64,000 nt of DNA, taken from the NCBI RefSeq assembly GCF_900103195.1, contig NZ_FMWU01000005.1:202827-266826 (forward strand). Reading direction: 5' to 3'. Position numbers and translations under genes: made by a program. Source of the stretch: Methylobacterium sp. UNC378MF. Its GTDB lineage: Bacteria > Pseudomonadota > Alphaproteobacteria > Rhizobiales > Beijerinckiaceae. The notes beneath the pieces are model-generated. The model saw only the letters and a program-made list of their open reading frames with translations, was not told the origin of the DNA and did no database searches. Shown here in pieces: positions 1 through 8,748 of the stretch (positions are counted from its first letter, which is position 1; each line of letters begins with the position of its first letter).

Positions 1-732
1 CCCGCCGCCGATCTCGGGGCGATCGCGCTGACGCTGGTGAAGCTGTCCCAGCTCGCCGCTGACCTGCCGCAGGTCCGCGAACTCGACATCAACCCGCTCC
101 TGGCCGACGAGACCGGCGTGCTGGCCCTCGACGCTCGGGTCCGAATTGGCCGCGCCGAGCGCGGCGCCCAAGGCCGCGGCCATCCGCGCTTTGCGATCCG
201 GCCCTATCCGGCCGAATGGGTCCGGACGCTCAACCTCAAGGACCGAACCGTGCGGGTGCGTCCGGTGCGTCCGGAGGACGAGGGCCTGTTCCTGAGCTTC
301 TTCAAGGGACTCGATCCGGAGGATCTGCGGCTGCGGTTCTTCGGCCCGGTGCGCGAGTTCAGCCACGCCTTCCTGGCCCGTCTGACGCAGCTCGATTATG
401 CCCGCGCCATCGCGTTCGTGGCCACGGAGATCGAACCGGCCGGCGGCGAGCGCATGCTCGGCGCGGTTCGGCTCCACGCCGATGCCAACCACGAGAGCGG
501 CGAGTACGCGATTGCGGTGGGCCGCGATGTCCGGGGAACCGGCCTCGCCTTCGCGTTGATGCGCCTCATGATCGACTGGGCGCGTTCCGAGGGTATCGGG
601 CGAGTCGAGGGGTCGGTGCTGGCCGAGAACCGACCGATGCTGGCGGTGTGCCGGCGCCTGGGCTTCACGCAGGGGCGCGATCCGGATGATCCGGGTCTGG
701 TGAAGGTGCACCTCGATCTCGCCGCCAGCTAG
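1..732 (+). CDS. Acetate-CoA ligase (NDP-forming)/GNAT acetyltransferase fusion, 3' part
   Basis: Partial gene: the reading frame is open from the first base, so the 5' end lies outside the window. The first ~50 visible residues (VRELDINPLLAD near nt 76-110) match the end of the ATP-grasp domain of NDP-forming acyl-CoA synthetases. From about nt 220 onward the protein is a GNAT N-acetyltransferase, with the acetyl-CoA loop RDVRGTGLAFAL around nt 520-560 and the family-typical ending NRPMLAVCRRLGF. Such fusions are the Pat-type lysine acetyltransferases that modify acetyl-CoA synthetase and other enzymes. The ligase-like part is often regulatory rather than catalytic. That role is inferred from the family; the catalytic N-terminal CoA-binding domains are not visible here. 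Confidence 0.85.
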   Translation, partial: PAADLGAIALTLVKLSQLAADLPQVRELDINPLLADETGVLALDARVRIGRAERGAQGRGHPRFAIRPYPAEWVRTLNLKDRTVRVRPVRPEDEGLFLSFFKGLDPEDLRLRFFGPVREFSHAFLARLTQLDYARAIAFVATEIEPAGGERMLGAVRLHADANHESGEYAIAVGRDVRGTGLAFALMRLMIDWARSEGIGRVEGSVLAENRPMLAVCRRLGFTQGRDPDDPGLVKVHLDLAAS

Positions 733-958
733 ATGCGGTCCGGTGCCGGTGGACGTTCCTGGTCCAGACGCGGAGCGCGAACAGGCCCGAATTCAGCTCC
801 GTCGGACCCTCGGCGTTCGTCCGCACATCGCTCCGGTCGGGATCGGTCGAGCTGTTCGGACGTATGCTTGGGATGCGGCGCTCCGTCCAAGGCCGCCGCC
901 GGTTCAATGCCATGGCTCGGCGCGCCGCCTCTCCGTGAGGTTCCGGTGCTCCGAGAAT

Positions 959-982
959 CGCTGAGCCGGATCAGGCTCAGCG
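959..982 (-). terminator. Hairpin between convergent genes
   Basis: A perfect 9-bp stem (CGCTGAGCC / GGCTCAGCG) with a 6-nt loop lies 21 bp past the stop of the downstream minus-strand L,D-transpeptidase gene and 226 bp past the end of the plus-strand GNAT gene. There is only a weak T tract after it, so it may be a terminator or simply an RNA-stabilising hairpin. The rest of the 733-1003 gap shows no gene. Confidence 0.4.
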
Positions 983-1003
983 GGGCGATCCGGCGATGAC
1001 AAA

Positions 1004-2743
1004 CTAAGGCGCACTGGCCGGCCGAGCCGGCGCTGACTTCACCGGCGCGGATTTGACCGTTGCAGGTTGGATCGGCGCAGGCTTGGCCGACGCTGCCCGC
1101 GCTGGAGCCGCTTTTGCGTCGTGTGGGGTGCCCGCCTGAGGCGTAGCCGGCGGAGCACTGGCGAGGGCCGGCTTCGCACTGCCGGCATCGACACCCGCCG
1201 GCGCAACGTGCGGGAGCGCGCCGGTGGCCGCCGGTTCTGGAGCCGGTGTGTCGAGGTTGTAGATGTCGTCGCGGAAATGCGCCTTCCCATCCGGCGTGGC
1301 GAAGCCGGTGAGATAGACGAAGGTCACCGGGATCGGCTTGGTGAGCTTGATGTCGCGACGCTCGCCATCGGCGATACCGGTCTCGATCTCGATCGGTCCC
1401 CAGCTCGTGCCCGGCCCGTTCGGACCATCGGTGCCCTGCAGCAGCCAGCCCACGAGTTCCTTGACCTGCCCGACCCGAACGCAGCCATGGCTGTGGAAGC
1501 GCACGCTCGCGGCGAAGAGCGATTTTGCCGGCGTATCGTGCATGTAGACGGCAAAGCGGTTCGGCATGTCGATCCGCACCTGGCCCAGCGAATTGTCGAA
1601 GCCGGAATCCTGACGCAGCGTGTAGTTGACCGCCTTCTCGCCCGCCCAGTCGATCCGGGTCGGATCGACTTCCCCGGAGGGCCCCAGGATCCGAATGTGG
1701 TTCTTGGCGAGATAACCCAGATTCTTGCGCATCTGCGGGATGATCTCGTTCTTCACCACCGAGGCCGGCACGGTCCAGGTCGGGTTGAAGTTGATGTCGG
1801 TGATCCGCGTCTCGACCGCCGGCGTCGCCTTGTCGGGCGAGCCGACCACCGCGACGTAGCGGCGCGCCACCGCCCCGTTCTCCACCGCCTCCACGGCGGC
1901 GGACGGGATGTTGACCACGACGTAGCGCTCGCCGAACGGGAATTTCGAGCCCATCAGCCTGGCCGCGGAGGCCGCGAGCTGGCGCTGGCGCACTGATGCG
2001 GGCACGTTGAGCGCGTTAATCGTAAGCCGGCCAAGGATCCCGCTATCGGGCAAGCCGTGGCGTCCCTGGAAGGCCGTGATCGCCGCCACCAGAGGCGGAT
2101 CGAGCCGGTCGCTGGGCGGGGCATCCGCCGACAGGTCGCCGGTGAGAGTGAGGTGATGGCGCAGGGCCGGGATCGCCGGATGGCGCTCACCGGGCTTGAG
2201 GCGTGCAAGATCCTCGGGCAGCCGCTCCCAGCCGCCGGCTTCCGCGAAGGCCGCGTAGCGGTCGGCCGCCCGGAGCGTGTCGAGGAAGGTCCGGGGGGTC
2301 AGCGTCGGGTTCGGATCGGTGGAGACCTTGGCGTAGACCAGAGGCGCCGGCTCGCGGGATTTCTTGGCCGCCTCCTGAGGCTTGGCCTGCTGGGATTTGG
2401 CATCCTGCGATTTGGCCTGCCCTGGGCTTGGCTCCGGGGCGGCCGCGCTCGCCTTGGATTCCGCCGGCTTGGTATCGGCCCCCCTGGCCTCGCCCGCCTT
2501 GCCGGCCGTGCCCTTCGCCTCCGGCGTCCGAGATTCCTGCCCCTTGGCCGCCTCCAGCGCCGCGCCGGCGGGCGGTACGGTGACCGGAACGGCCAGGGGC
2601 GGCACCGGAACCGGGCTGCCCTGGGCCGCGCCGGTCCCCTGGGCCAGAGCCTCGACCGGTGCCCCGAGCAGCGCCAGCAGCGACAGGCCCGCGCCGAGCG
2701 CGGCGTGCGGGCGGGCGTGACGGCGGGGCTGGACCGGGACCAT
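1004..2743 (-). CDS. L,D-transpeptidase, YcbB/LdtD type
   Basis: Periplasmic peptidoglycan cross-linking enzyme making 3-3 bonds between meso-DAP residues. A hydrophobic signal peptide (LGAGLSLLALLGAPVEALAQ) is followed by about 100 residues of Ala/Pro/Lys-rich low complexity with Gln-Ala-Lys repeats. Then comes a peptidoglycan-binding domain (AAITAFQGRHGLPDSG) and a YkuD catalytic domain with the SHGCVRV motif, whose nucleophile is about Cys421. The C-terminal tail of ~70 residues is again Ala/Pro/Lys-rich. An ATG at 2743 has GGGAG 8 nt upstream. An in-frame GTG at 2752 would overlap that Shine-Dalgarno, so 2743 is preferred. Length 579 aa, close to E. coli LdtD (about 600). Confidence 0.88.
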   Translation of the reverse strand: MVPVQPRRHARPHAALGAGLSLLALLGAPVEALAQGTGAAQGSPVPVPPLAVPVTVPPAGAALEAAKGQESRTPEAKGTAGKAGEARGADTKPAESKASAAAPEPSPGQAKSQDAKSQQAKPQEAAKKSREPAPLVYAKVSTDPNPTLTPRTFLDTLRAADRYAAFAEAGGWERLPEDLARLKPGERHPAIPALRHHLTLTGDLSADAPPSDRLDPPLVAAITAFQGRHGLPDSGILGRLTINALNVPASVRQRQLAASAARLMGSKFPFGERYVVVNIPSAAVEAVENGAVARRYVAVVGSPDKATPAVETRITDINFNPTWTVPASVVKNEIIPQMRKNLGYLAKNHIRILGPSGEVDPTRIDWAGEKAVNYTLRQDSGFDNSLGQVRIDMPNRFAVYMHDTPAKSLFAASVRFHSHGCVRVGQVKELVGWLLQGTDGPNGPGTSWGPIEIETGIADGERRDIKLTKPIPVTFVYLTGFATPDGKAHFRDDIYNLDTPAPEPAATGALPHVAPAGVDAGSAKPALASAPPATPQAGTPHDAKAAPARAASAKPAPIQPATVKSAPVKSAPARPASAP

Positions 2744-2958
2744 ACGCAACACTCCCGACGGCGCCCGAGACGGGGCGGTCGGGCGGGATCATGGACGGCC
2801 GTGGTTACCAATCTCCTCCGGTCTTTCTTGGGCTCCGAGGGAGGGATTCACCATCCGGACACTGGTTCAGGCGCTCAGCGGGCGGTGCGGATGTCGGTGC
2901 GCGCGAAAAGCGCGCTTATGCTGTGCGGTCAAAGCGCGACGCGAGATCGACCTCCGCC

Positions 2959-4077
2959 ATGCCGGATTCCGGAATCCTGGTCCCGAAGACGATGCCATAC
3001 CTGCCGCAGCTCGACGGGGTGCGGGCGGTCGCCATCCTGATCGTCTTCGCGGCCCATTGTGGCTACAGCCACTTGGTACCGGGCGGCTTCGGTGTGACCG
3101 TCTTCTTCTTCCTCAGCGGCTACCTGATCACCACGCTCCTGCGGATCGAGCGGGGTCAGACGGGCCGGGTATCGCTCTCGGCCTTCTACCTCCGGCGCAG
3201 CCTGCGCATCCTGCCGCCGATGTACCTGACCCTGCTTGCCTCCGGCGCGCTCAACGCCGCAGGGTTGCTGGACTGGATGCCGGTTGAACCGGCGGCGATC
3301 CTCGGACAGGCGACGTTCCTGACGAACTATCCCGGCCTGTTCGGCACCGAGGCGGTGCTGCCGGTGCCGCTGTGGAGCCTCGCCATCGAGGAGCACTTCT
3401 ACCTCGTTTTCCCGCTGGCCTTCGTGCTCTGGCTCGGGCGCCTGCGGCCGCGCCGTGCGGCGCTGGCCTGCCTGGGGCTCTGCGCGGTGGTCCTGGCGAT
3501 CCGGTGCGTGAACGTCTGGCGGCTGCCGGATTACAGCCTGAACTACAGCTGGACCCACACCCGGATCGACGCGATCCTGTTCGGCTGCTGCCTCGGGTTA
3601 TGGAACAACCCGGTGATCCCGGCCGACCGGGCGTGGCGCCCCACGCTCTGGCACGTCGCGGCCAGCCTCGCGGTCATCCTCGGGACCCTGGCAATCCGCG
3701 ATCCCGCGTTCCGGGAGAGCCTGCGCTACACGCTCCAGAGCGCCGCCCTGTTCGTGCCCTTCGCGTACCTGCTCCACGGCGAGGGGCCCGCGGTGCGGCT
3801 GCTGGCGAGCCGGCCGATGCGTCAGCTCGGGCTGTGGTCCTACAGCTTCTACCTCGCGCACATGACCGTGGTGGCCCTGGTGCTGCACCTGCGGCCCGGG
3901 CTGCACGGCGTCGGGCTGATGCTGGCGGCCTTCCCGGTGACCTTGCTGTGGTGCTGGGGGATGTACGGGCTCGTCGAGCGCCCCTGCGCGCGCCTCCGCC
4001 GCCGCCTCCTGGCGGATCGGCCGCAGGAGCCGAGCCTGGCCGAGGGCGGCCGCCGAGCCGGGGTCACGCCCGCCTGA
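2959..4077 (+). CDS. Acyltransferase 3 family membrane protein (OafA/YrhL type)
   Basis: Multi-pass inner-membrane O-acyltransferase that adds acetyl or similar groups to surface glycans. The start PQLDGVRAVAILIVFAAH carries the family's conserved motif with the catalytic-type His. VFFFLSGYLIT, FYLRRSLRILPP and the WSLAIEEHFYLVFP block are all typical. About ten hydrophobic segments follow. It is 372 aa from ATG 2959, or 361 aa from ATG 2992, which lies immediately before the conserved domain and is equally plausible because neither has a strong Shine-Dalgarno. It is divergent from the L,D-transpeptidase and its stop overlaps the convergent xylanase gene by 14 bp. The acceptor cannot be read from sequence. 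Confidence 0.85.
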   Translation: MPDSGILVPKTMPYLPQLDGVRAVAILIVFAAHCGYSHLVPGGFGVTVFFFLSGYLITTLLRIERGQTGRVSLSAFYLRRSLRILPPMYLTLLASGALNAAGLLDWMPVEPAAILGQATFLTNYPGLFGTEAVLPVPLWSLAIEEHFYLVFPLAFVLWLGRLRPRRAALACLGLCAVVLAIRCVNVWRLPDYSLNYSWTHTRIDAILFGCCLGLWNNPVIPADRAWRPTLWHVAASLAVILGTLAIRDPAFRESLRYTLQSAALFVPFAYLLHGEGPAVRLLASRPMRQLGLWSYSFYLAHMTVVALVLHLRPGLHGVGLMLAAFPVTLLWCWGMYGLVERPCARLRRRLLADRPQEPSLAEGGRRAGVTPA

Positions 4078-5242
4078 GCGTCTCGCGGGCGGCCCTGTGA
4101 TCCGGCGCGGCCTCGAAGGCCGCCTTCAGGGCGTGCCACAGGGGCTTGCGCCGGAACTGCGCGTCGAGCGGCAGGGCCCGCTGCGGCAGGCCGTCGGGCC
4201 GCTTGCGGTAGGGGTGGTCGTTCAGCCACGTGTCCGGGTCGTAGATGTCCCAGGTCAGGACGTCGAGGCAGGCCGGCTCGTCCAGCACCACGTCGAGGTA
4301 GCGCCTTGCGTAATCGGCCACCATCCGGTCGCGGGTCGCCACGTCGGACGGGAAGGCGCGGTCGTCGATGTCGAGTTCGGTGATCTCGATCCCGAGCCCC
4401 ATCTGGCCGATCTCCCGCAGGAAGCGCCGCAGCTGGCCCTGGTCGATCGGGATCGTGCTGGTGAGGTGCGACTGAAGCCCGAAACGCCGGATCGGCACGC
4501 CGCGGGACCGCATCGCCTCCAGGCGGCGCAGCACCTTGGTGCGCTTGGCCTCCATCCAGGGGACGCCCTGCTCCACCGCGTCCTCGTTCCACGTGCCGGC
4601 GGCGGCCGGATCGGTCTCGTGCAGAATGCGGAAGGCGAGATCGACGTAGCCGGGGCCGATCGCGGCGAGCCAGGGGGAGTCGCGCAGGCCGCCGCCGCGG
4701 TCGGGGTCGGCCTCGTTGCCGAGGATCTCGTTGACCACGTCCCAGGCGACGATCTGGCCCCGGTAATGGCCCGCCACCGTCTCGATCCAGCGCCGCATGA
4801 AGTCCTCGGCCTGGACGGCGCTCGCCCGGCCGAGCAGCGGCCCGACCCAGGGCGGCAGCGCCGCGTGCCAGACGAGCGTATGGCCGCGCATGCGCTGGCC
4901 GTTCCCCCTGGCGAAGCGCAGGATCGCATCGCCGCGGGCGAAGTCGGTCTTGCCGGGCGCCGGCAGGACCTCCTCCATCTTCATCTCGGTGCCGCAGACG
5001 AGGATGCCACATTCCCGCGCCACCGCCTGACGGTAGGCGGGCGTCGCGTCGAAGCGGTGGAACGGCACCTCGCAGCCGTACGTCAGGCCCTTGGCGGCCG
5101 CGGCGGCCTGGAGGCTGTCACCCGACCAGGACGGCCGTCCCAGGGGCCCGAACCCCGCCGGGCCGGCCGCTCGCGCCGCGTTGGCGAGGCCGAGGGACGC
5201 CGCGCCGGCGAGGATCGACCGGCGGCTCGGGGGAGGGGACAT
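4064..5242 (-). CDS. Endo-1,4-beta-xylanase, GH10, Tat-exported
   Basis: Glycoside hydrolase family 10 protein of 392 aa. The N-terminus SRRSILAGAASLGLANAARA is a twin-arginine signal, so export is probably folded, through Tat. The GH10 acid/base glutamate is in AWDVVNE (about residue 170) and the nucleophile in IEITELDID (about 287). MRGHTLVWHAALPPW is the usual substrate-binding strand, and GTWNEDAVEQG sits where GH10 enzymes carry their WNE/YND segment. The ATG at 5242 directly precedes the signal; the frame stays open upstream but that part has no homology-like features. In a plant-associated methylotroph it would loosen hemicellulose at the leaf surface, which is an inference. No other plant-polysaccharide genes are nearby. 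Confidence 0.9.
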   Translation of the reverse strand: MSPPPSRRSILAGAASLGLANAARAAGPAGFGPLGRPSWSGDSLQAAAAAKGLTYGCEVPFHRFDATPAYRQAVARECGILVCGTEMKMEEVLPAPGKTDFARGDAILRFARGNGQRMRGHTLVWHAALPPWVGPLLGRASAVQAEDFMRRWIETVAGHYRGQIVAWDVVNEILGNEADPDRGGGLRDSPWLAAIGPGYVDLAFRILHETDPAAAGTWNEDAVEQGVPWMEAKRTKVLRRLEAMRSRGVPIRRFGLQSHLTSTIPIDQGQLRRFLREIGQMGLGIEITELDIDDRAFPSDVATRDRMVADYARRYLDVVLDEPACLDVLTWDIYDPDTWLNDHPYRKRPDGLPQRALPLDAQFRRKPLWHALKAAFEAAPDHRAARETLRRA

Positions 5243-5398
5243 CCGGGTGCTTCGTTCCGAGAGGTGTTCCGCCACCCTAGCAGAAGCCGCCGCAGCGGCG
5301 ATCCGTTGGTTCTGCCGGCGCGCGCGCGGTCCGGCCGCCAACTCGCCTTCCTGTCGGGTTGCCCCATCTGAAGGGCGCCAGTCAGCCGAGGATCCGTC

Positions 5399-6241
5399 AT
5401 GAGCCAGCACCCCGCGATCAGCCCGGGCCGCAGCGCGATCGTCACCGGCGCCGCGAGCGGCATCGGGCTCGCCGCCGCGCAGGCCTTCGCGCGGGCCGGC
5501 ATGAATGTCTGGCTCGCGGATCTGCCGGGGCCGGCCCTGGACGCGGCCCGGGCCGCCGTGGCCGAACTCGCCGCCGTCGAGGTCCGGGCCGTGCCCACCG
5601 ACGTGTCGGATCGCGGAGCGATGGAGGCCCTGGCGGCCGCCGCCGGCCGGGCCGGACCGCCGGCCCTGGTGATGCTGAATGCCGGGATCGAGGCCGGCGG
5701 AAAATTGTTCTCCGACGCCGACACCTGGACGCGGATCCTGGGCACCAATCTCGGTGGCGTGGTCAACGGCATCCACGCCTTCGCGCCCGGCATGATCGAA
5801 GGCGGCAAGCCCGGGGCGATCATCGTCACCGGCTCGAAGCAGGGCATCACCACGCCGCCGGGCAACGCGCCCTACAACGTCTCGAAGGCGGGGGTGAAGG
5901 CGGTCACCGAGGCGCTCGCCCACGAGCTGCGCAACCGGGAGGGCTGCCACACCACCGCCCACCTGCTGATCCCGGGCTTCGTCTACACGGGTCTCACGAA
6001 GGCGCGCGGCGTCGCCGAGAAGCCCGCCGGGGCCTGGACGCCCGACGAGACCGTGGCCTTCCTGCTGGAGCGGCTCGCCGCCGGCGACTTCTACATCCTC
6101 TGCCCCGACAACGAGACCACGCGGGCCCAGGATCAGAAGCGGATCGCCTGGGCGGCCGGCGACATCGTCGAGAACCGGCCCGCCCTGTCGCGCTGGCATC
6201 CGGACTATGCCGAGGCGTTCAAGCGATACATGGAGGGGTGA
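5399..6241 (+). CDS. SDR family NAD(P)-dependent oxidoreductase
   Basis: Classical short-chain dehydrogenase of 280 aa. The Rossmann glycine motif TGAASGIGLAAAQAF is at residues 17-31, NAG follows around residue 97, and a catalytic Ser in TGSKQG precedes Tyr159 and Lys163 (YNVSK). The 30 or so residues after the active site (HLLIPGFVYTGLTKARGVA) form the substrate-binding loop. The substrate is not predictable. The gene stands alone between divergent and convergent neighbours and is followed by a dispersed intergenic repeat pair. Confidence 0.85.
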   Translation: MSQHPAISPGRSAIVTGAASGIGLAAAQAFARAGMNVWLADLPGPALDAARAAVAELAAVEVRAVPTDVSDRGAMEALAAAAGRAGPPALVMLNAGIEAGGKLFSDADTWTRILGTNLGGVVNGIHAFAPGMIEGGKPGAIIVTGSKQGITTPPGNAPYNVSKAGVKAVTEALAHELRNREGCHTTAHLLIPGFVYTGLTKARGVAEKPAGAWTPDETVAFLLERLAAGDFYILCPDNETTRAQDQKRIAWAAGDIVENRPALSRWHPDYAEAFKRYMEG

Positions 6242-6260
6242 CCCACGCGGCCTCGCGCTG

Positions 6261-6370
6261 CCCTGGGTCACTTCGCTCCGCTCGTGATGACGGAGGAGCG
6301 AGACCCGTCGCGTGACTGCGCGGGATGCCGCGTTCGCCGTCTTTGCGAGCGCAGCGAAGCAATCCAGGGA
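6261..6370. repeat. Inverted pair of the dispersed GCGAGCGCAGCGAAGC repeat (locus A)
   Basis: Two facing copies, 6261-6293 (reads CACTTCGCTCCGCTCG) and 6338-6370 (GCGAGCGCAGCGAAGCAATC), separated by ~45 nt, between the convergent SDR and GIY-YIG genes. The transcript could fold into a long hairpin and might serve as a bidirectional terminator. Confidence 0.75.
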
Positions 6371-6389
6371 TCCGCGACGCCGGACCCGT

Positions 6390-6677
6390 TCACGCGAGAT
6401 CGGGATACAGGTCGTTCCAGTCCGGATTCATCGCCTCGATCAGCGCGAGCTTCTTCTTCCGTGAGCCCGCCTTGATCTGCTTCTCGCGGGTGATGGCCTC
6501 ATTCATCGTCGGATAGCGCTCGTACCAGACGAGGCGTTCGCAAGCGTAGCGGCTCGTGAAACCGGGAAGCAGCGCCTCCCGGTGCTCGCAGACCCGCCTG
6601 GCGAGGTTCGAGGTCACGCCGGTGTAGAGCGTGCCGTTGCGGCGGCTCGCCATGATGTAGACGGCCGGCTCGCGCAT
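6390..6677 (-). CDS. GIY-YIG nuclease family protein
   Basis: Stand-alone GIY-YIG domain protein of 95 aa, of the widespread UPF0213/YhbQ-like group. The signature is split as VYIMASRRNGTLYTGVTSNL (residues 6-25), with the catalytic-type Arg in ARRVCEHRE and the conserved Glu in AITREKQIKAGSRKKK. The His and the WYER segment also fit. The ATG at 6677 has AAGGA 7 nt upstream. Such proteins are predicted DNA endonucleases, possibly in repair, but the cellular role is unknown. Its 3' side abuts one repeat pair and its 5' side a single repeat copy. Confidence 0.85.
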   Translation of the reverse strand: MREPAVYIMASRRNGTLYTGVTSNLARRVCEHREALLPGFTSRYACERLVWYERYPTMNEAITREKQIKAGSRKKKLALIEAMNPDWNDLYPDLA

Positions 6678-6705
6678 CGTGCTGTCCTTCGGCGCCGCCG
6701 CGCTG

Positions 6706-6738
6706 CCCTGGGTTGCTTCGCTGCGCTCGCAAGGACGG
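6706..6738. repeat. Dispersed repeat, single copy (locus B)
   Basis: One 33-nt copy (core TTGCTTCGCTGCGCTCGCAA) in the divergent region between the GIY-YIG gene and zwf. It is the only locus here placed between divergent promoters and the only one with a complete but unpaired half-element. Confidence 0.7.
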
Positions 6739-6896
6739 AGCGTGGCAGCGTGGACTTGCCCGGATCTGTCCCAGCCGCCCCCTGAACCGGACAGCGCTGG
6801 CCTGCGCCCCTCGTCTGGCGAAGCCCTTGCACACGGGCTAGGTCAGTGCGACGCAGCCGCCGCACGAGACCAGCGCACGACACCCGGGAGCCGCAC

Positions 6897-8369
6897 TTGG
6901 CCACGATCATCCCCGTCGCTTCCTTCGACTGCGTCGTGTTCGGCGCGACCGGCGATCTGACCGCGCGAAAGCTGCTGCCGGCGCTGTTCTACCGATTCCG
7001 CGACGGCCAGATCCCCGAGACCAGCCGGATCATCGGCGCCTCGCGCTCGGAATTGTCCCTCGACGCGTTCCGCGAGCACGCCCGCGACGCGCTCAAGCGT
7101 TTCGTCCCCGCAGCCGACCTGACCGATGACATGCTCGAGCGGTTCCTCGACCACGTCGATTACGTCGCGGTCGATGGCGCCGGCGACAGCGGTTGGACCG
7201 ACCTCGTCGCCAAGCTCGACGAGCGGCCCGACCAGGTCCGGCCCTACTACCTTGCCACCTCGCCCGACCTCTACGGCTCGATCTGCCGCAACCTCGCCGC
7301 CCACGGGCTCGTCGGCGAGAAGTCCCGCGTCGTGCTGGAGAAGCCGATCGGCAAGGATCTGAAATCGGCCCGGGCGATCAACGACGCGGTCGGCGAGGTC
7401 TTCCCGGAATCGCAGATCTTCCGGATCGATCACTATCTCGGCAAGGAGACGGTCCAGAATCTGCTGTCACTCCGCTTTGCCAACACAATCTTCGAGCGGC
7501 TCTGGACGTCGGACGTGATCGACCATGTCCAGATTACGGTCGCCGAGACCGTCGGCGTCGAGGGCCGGGCCGGCTACTACGACACGTCGGGCGCGATGCG
7601 CGACATGCTGCAGAACCACATCCTGCAGCTCCTCTGCCTCACCGCCATGGAGAGCCCGCTCAATCTCGAGGCGAACTCGGTCCGCGACGAGAAACTGAAG
7701 GTGCTGCGCGCCCTCAAGCCGATCACCAGCCAGGACATCCCCCTCGTGACCGTCCGCGGCCAGTACGTGGCCGGCGCGGTCGACGGGAAGCCTGTGGAGG
7801 GTTACCTCGCCGAACTCGGCCACGAGAGCCGGACCGAGACCTTCGTGGCCATGAAGGTTGAGATCCAGTCCGGACGCTGGGCCGGCGTGCCGTTCTACCT
7901 GCGCACCGGCAAGCGCCTGCCCCAGAAGCTCTCCGAAATCGTGGTGCAGTTCCGCGCCTCGCCGTTCTCGATCTTTCCCGAGGAGGCGTTCGGCCGCGAG
8001 CCGAACCGCCTCGTGATCCGACTGCAGCCGCAGGAGGGCATGAAGCTCGAGGTGATGACCAAGGATCCGGGACCCGGCGGCCTGCGCCTGCGCCCGACCG
8101 ACCTCGACATCTCCTTCGAGGAGACCTTCAAGCAGCGTTACCCTGACGCCTACGAGCGCCTGCTGATGGACGTGGTCCGCGGCAACGCGACGCTGTTCAT
8201 GCGCCGTGACGAGGTCGAGGCCGCCTGGGCCTGGGCGGATGGCGTGCTCAAGGCCTGGGCCGACCGGCCCGAGGCGCCCCGGCCCTACCCGGCCGGGAGC
8301 TGGGGCCCGACCGCCGCCATTGCGCTGATCGAGCGCGACGGCCGCACGTGGCACGAGGAGCTGCGCTGA
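6897..8369 (+). CDS. zwf: Glucose-6-phosphate 1-dehydrogenase
   Basis: Oxidises glucose-6-phosphate to 6-phosphogluconolactone with NADP+, opening the Entner-Doudoroff and oxidative pentose-phosphate routes in the cytoplasm. The nucleotide-binding motif VVFGATGDLTARKLLPALF begins near residue 10. The family active-site signature RIDHYLGKETVQN lies around residue 176-188, containing the catalytic His/Lys. The start is taken as TTG 6897, which has GGGAG 6 nt upstream and gives 490 aa, the usual family length. An in-frame GTG at 6846 would add 17 basic residues with no support. The usual neighbours pgl and edd are absent. Confidence 0.95.
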   Translation: MATIIPVASFDCVVFGATGDLTARKLLPALFYRFRDGQIPETSRIIGASRSELSLDAFREHARDALKRFVPAADLTDDMLERFLDHVDYVAVDGAGDSGWTDLVAKLDERPDQVRPYYLATSPDLYGSICRNLAAHGLVGEKSRVVLEKPIGKDLKSARAINDAVGEVFPESQIFRIDHYLGKETVQNLLSLRFANTIFERLWTSDVIDHVQITVAETVGVEGRAGYYDTSGAMRDMLQNHILQLLCLTAMESPLNLEANSVRDEKLKVLRALKPITSQDIPLVTVRGQYVAGAVDGKPVEGYLAELGHESRTETFVAMKVEIQSGRWAGVPFYLRTGKRLPQKLSEIVVQFRASPFSIFPEEAFGREPNRLVIRLQPQEGMKLEVMTKDPGPGGLRLRPTDLDISFEETFKQRYPDAYERLLMDVVRGNATLFMRRDEVEAAWAWADGVLKAWADRPEAPRPYPAGSWGPTAAIALIERDGRTWHEELR

Positions 8370-8504
8370 GGAGATGCGGCAACGACGTTCCGCGGCTTAC
8401 GGCCAAGCTGCCTTGATACGGTCAAGCCAGATGTGAAATCTGTCTGTGCCGCCGGACACCGCCCCGCGAGAGGGCGGATACGGCTCAGCACGAGGGATCA
8501 TCAC

Positions 8505-8705
8505 ATGCTGGACAACCATCAGCACGCGGCCGCCCAGGCCGAGCGTCGCCTGGAGCGTTCGGTTGCGGCCGCCCTGCGCGTCATCGCCGCCGCCCATGTC
8601 GAACGGCAGGCTCCGCCGATCTCCGCCGCCCGCCGCCGCCTGAGCGAGGTCTACGGCGCCACCCGTCTGGCGCGGCGCCTGGAGCAGGAGCGCCGGACCG
8701 CCTGA
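8505..8705 (+). CDS. Small hypothetical protein (66 aa)
   Basis: Short basic, Ala/Arg-rich protein (MLDNHQHAAAQAERRLERSV) that looks entirely alpha-helical and could form a coiled coil or helical hairpin. GAGGGA lies 7 nt before the ATG, which is good support for translation. No family was recognised. It lies 135 bp after zwf on the same strand and is convergent with opgD. Confidence 0.5.
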   Translation: MLDNHQHAAAQAERRLERSVAAALRVIAAAHVERQAPPISAARRRLSEVYGATRLARRLEQERRTA

Positions 8706-8748
8706 AGCGGCCCGAACCGTCCCGCGCCGTCGCGACGGAGGACCGTAT

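Noticed and set aside
2057..3040. Long plus-strand frame across the L,D-transpeptidase gene
   Set aside because: Mirror frame of a GC-rich gene, Arg/Gly-rich, with no domain or Shine-Dalgarno.
8399..8430. TACGGCCAAGCTGCC shared by the gaps near 8.4 and 12.6 kb
   Set aside because: Only about 12-14 nt are shared (AACGGCCAAGCTGCC near 12588) and no structure supports a functional element.
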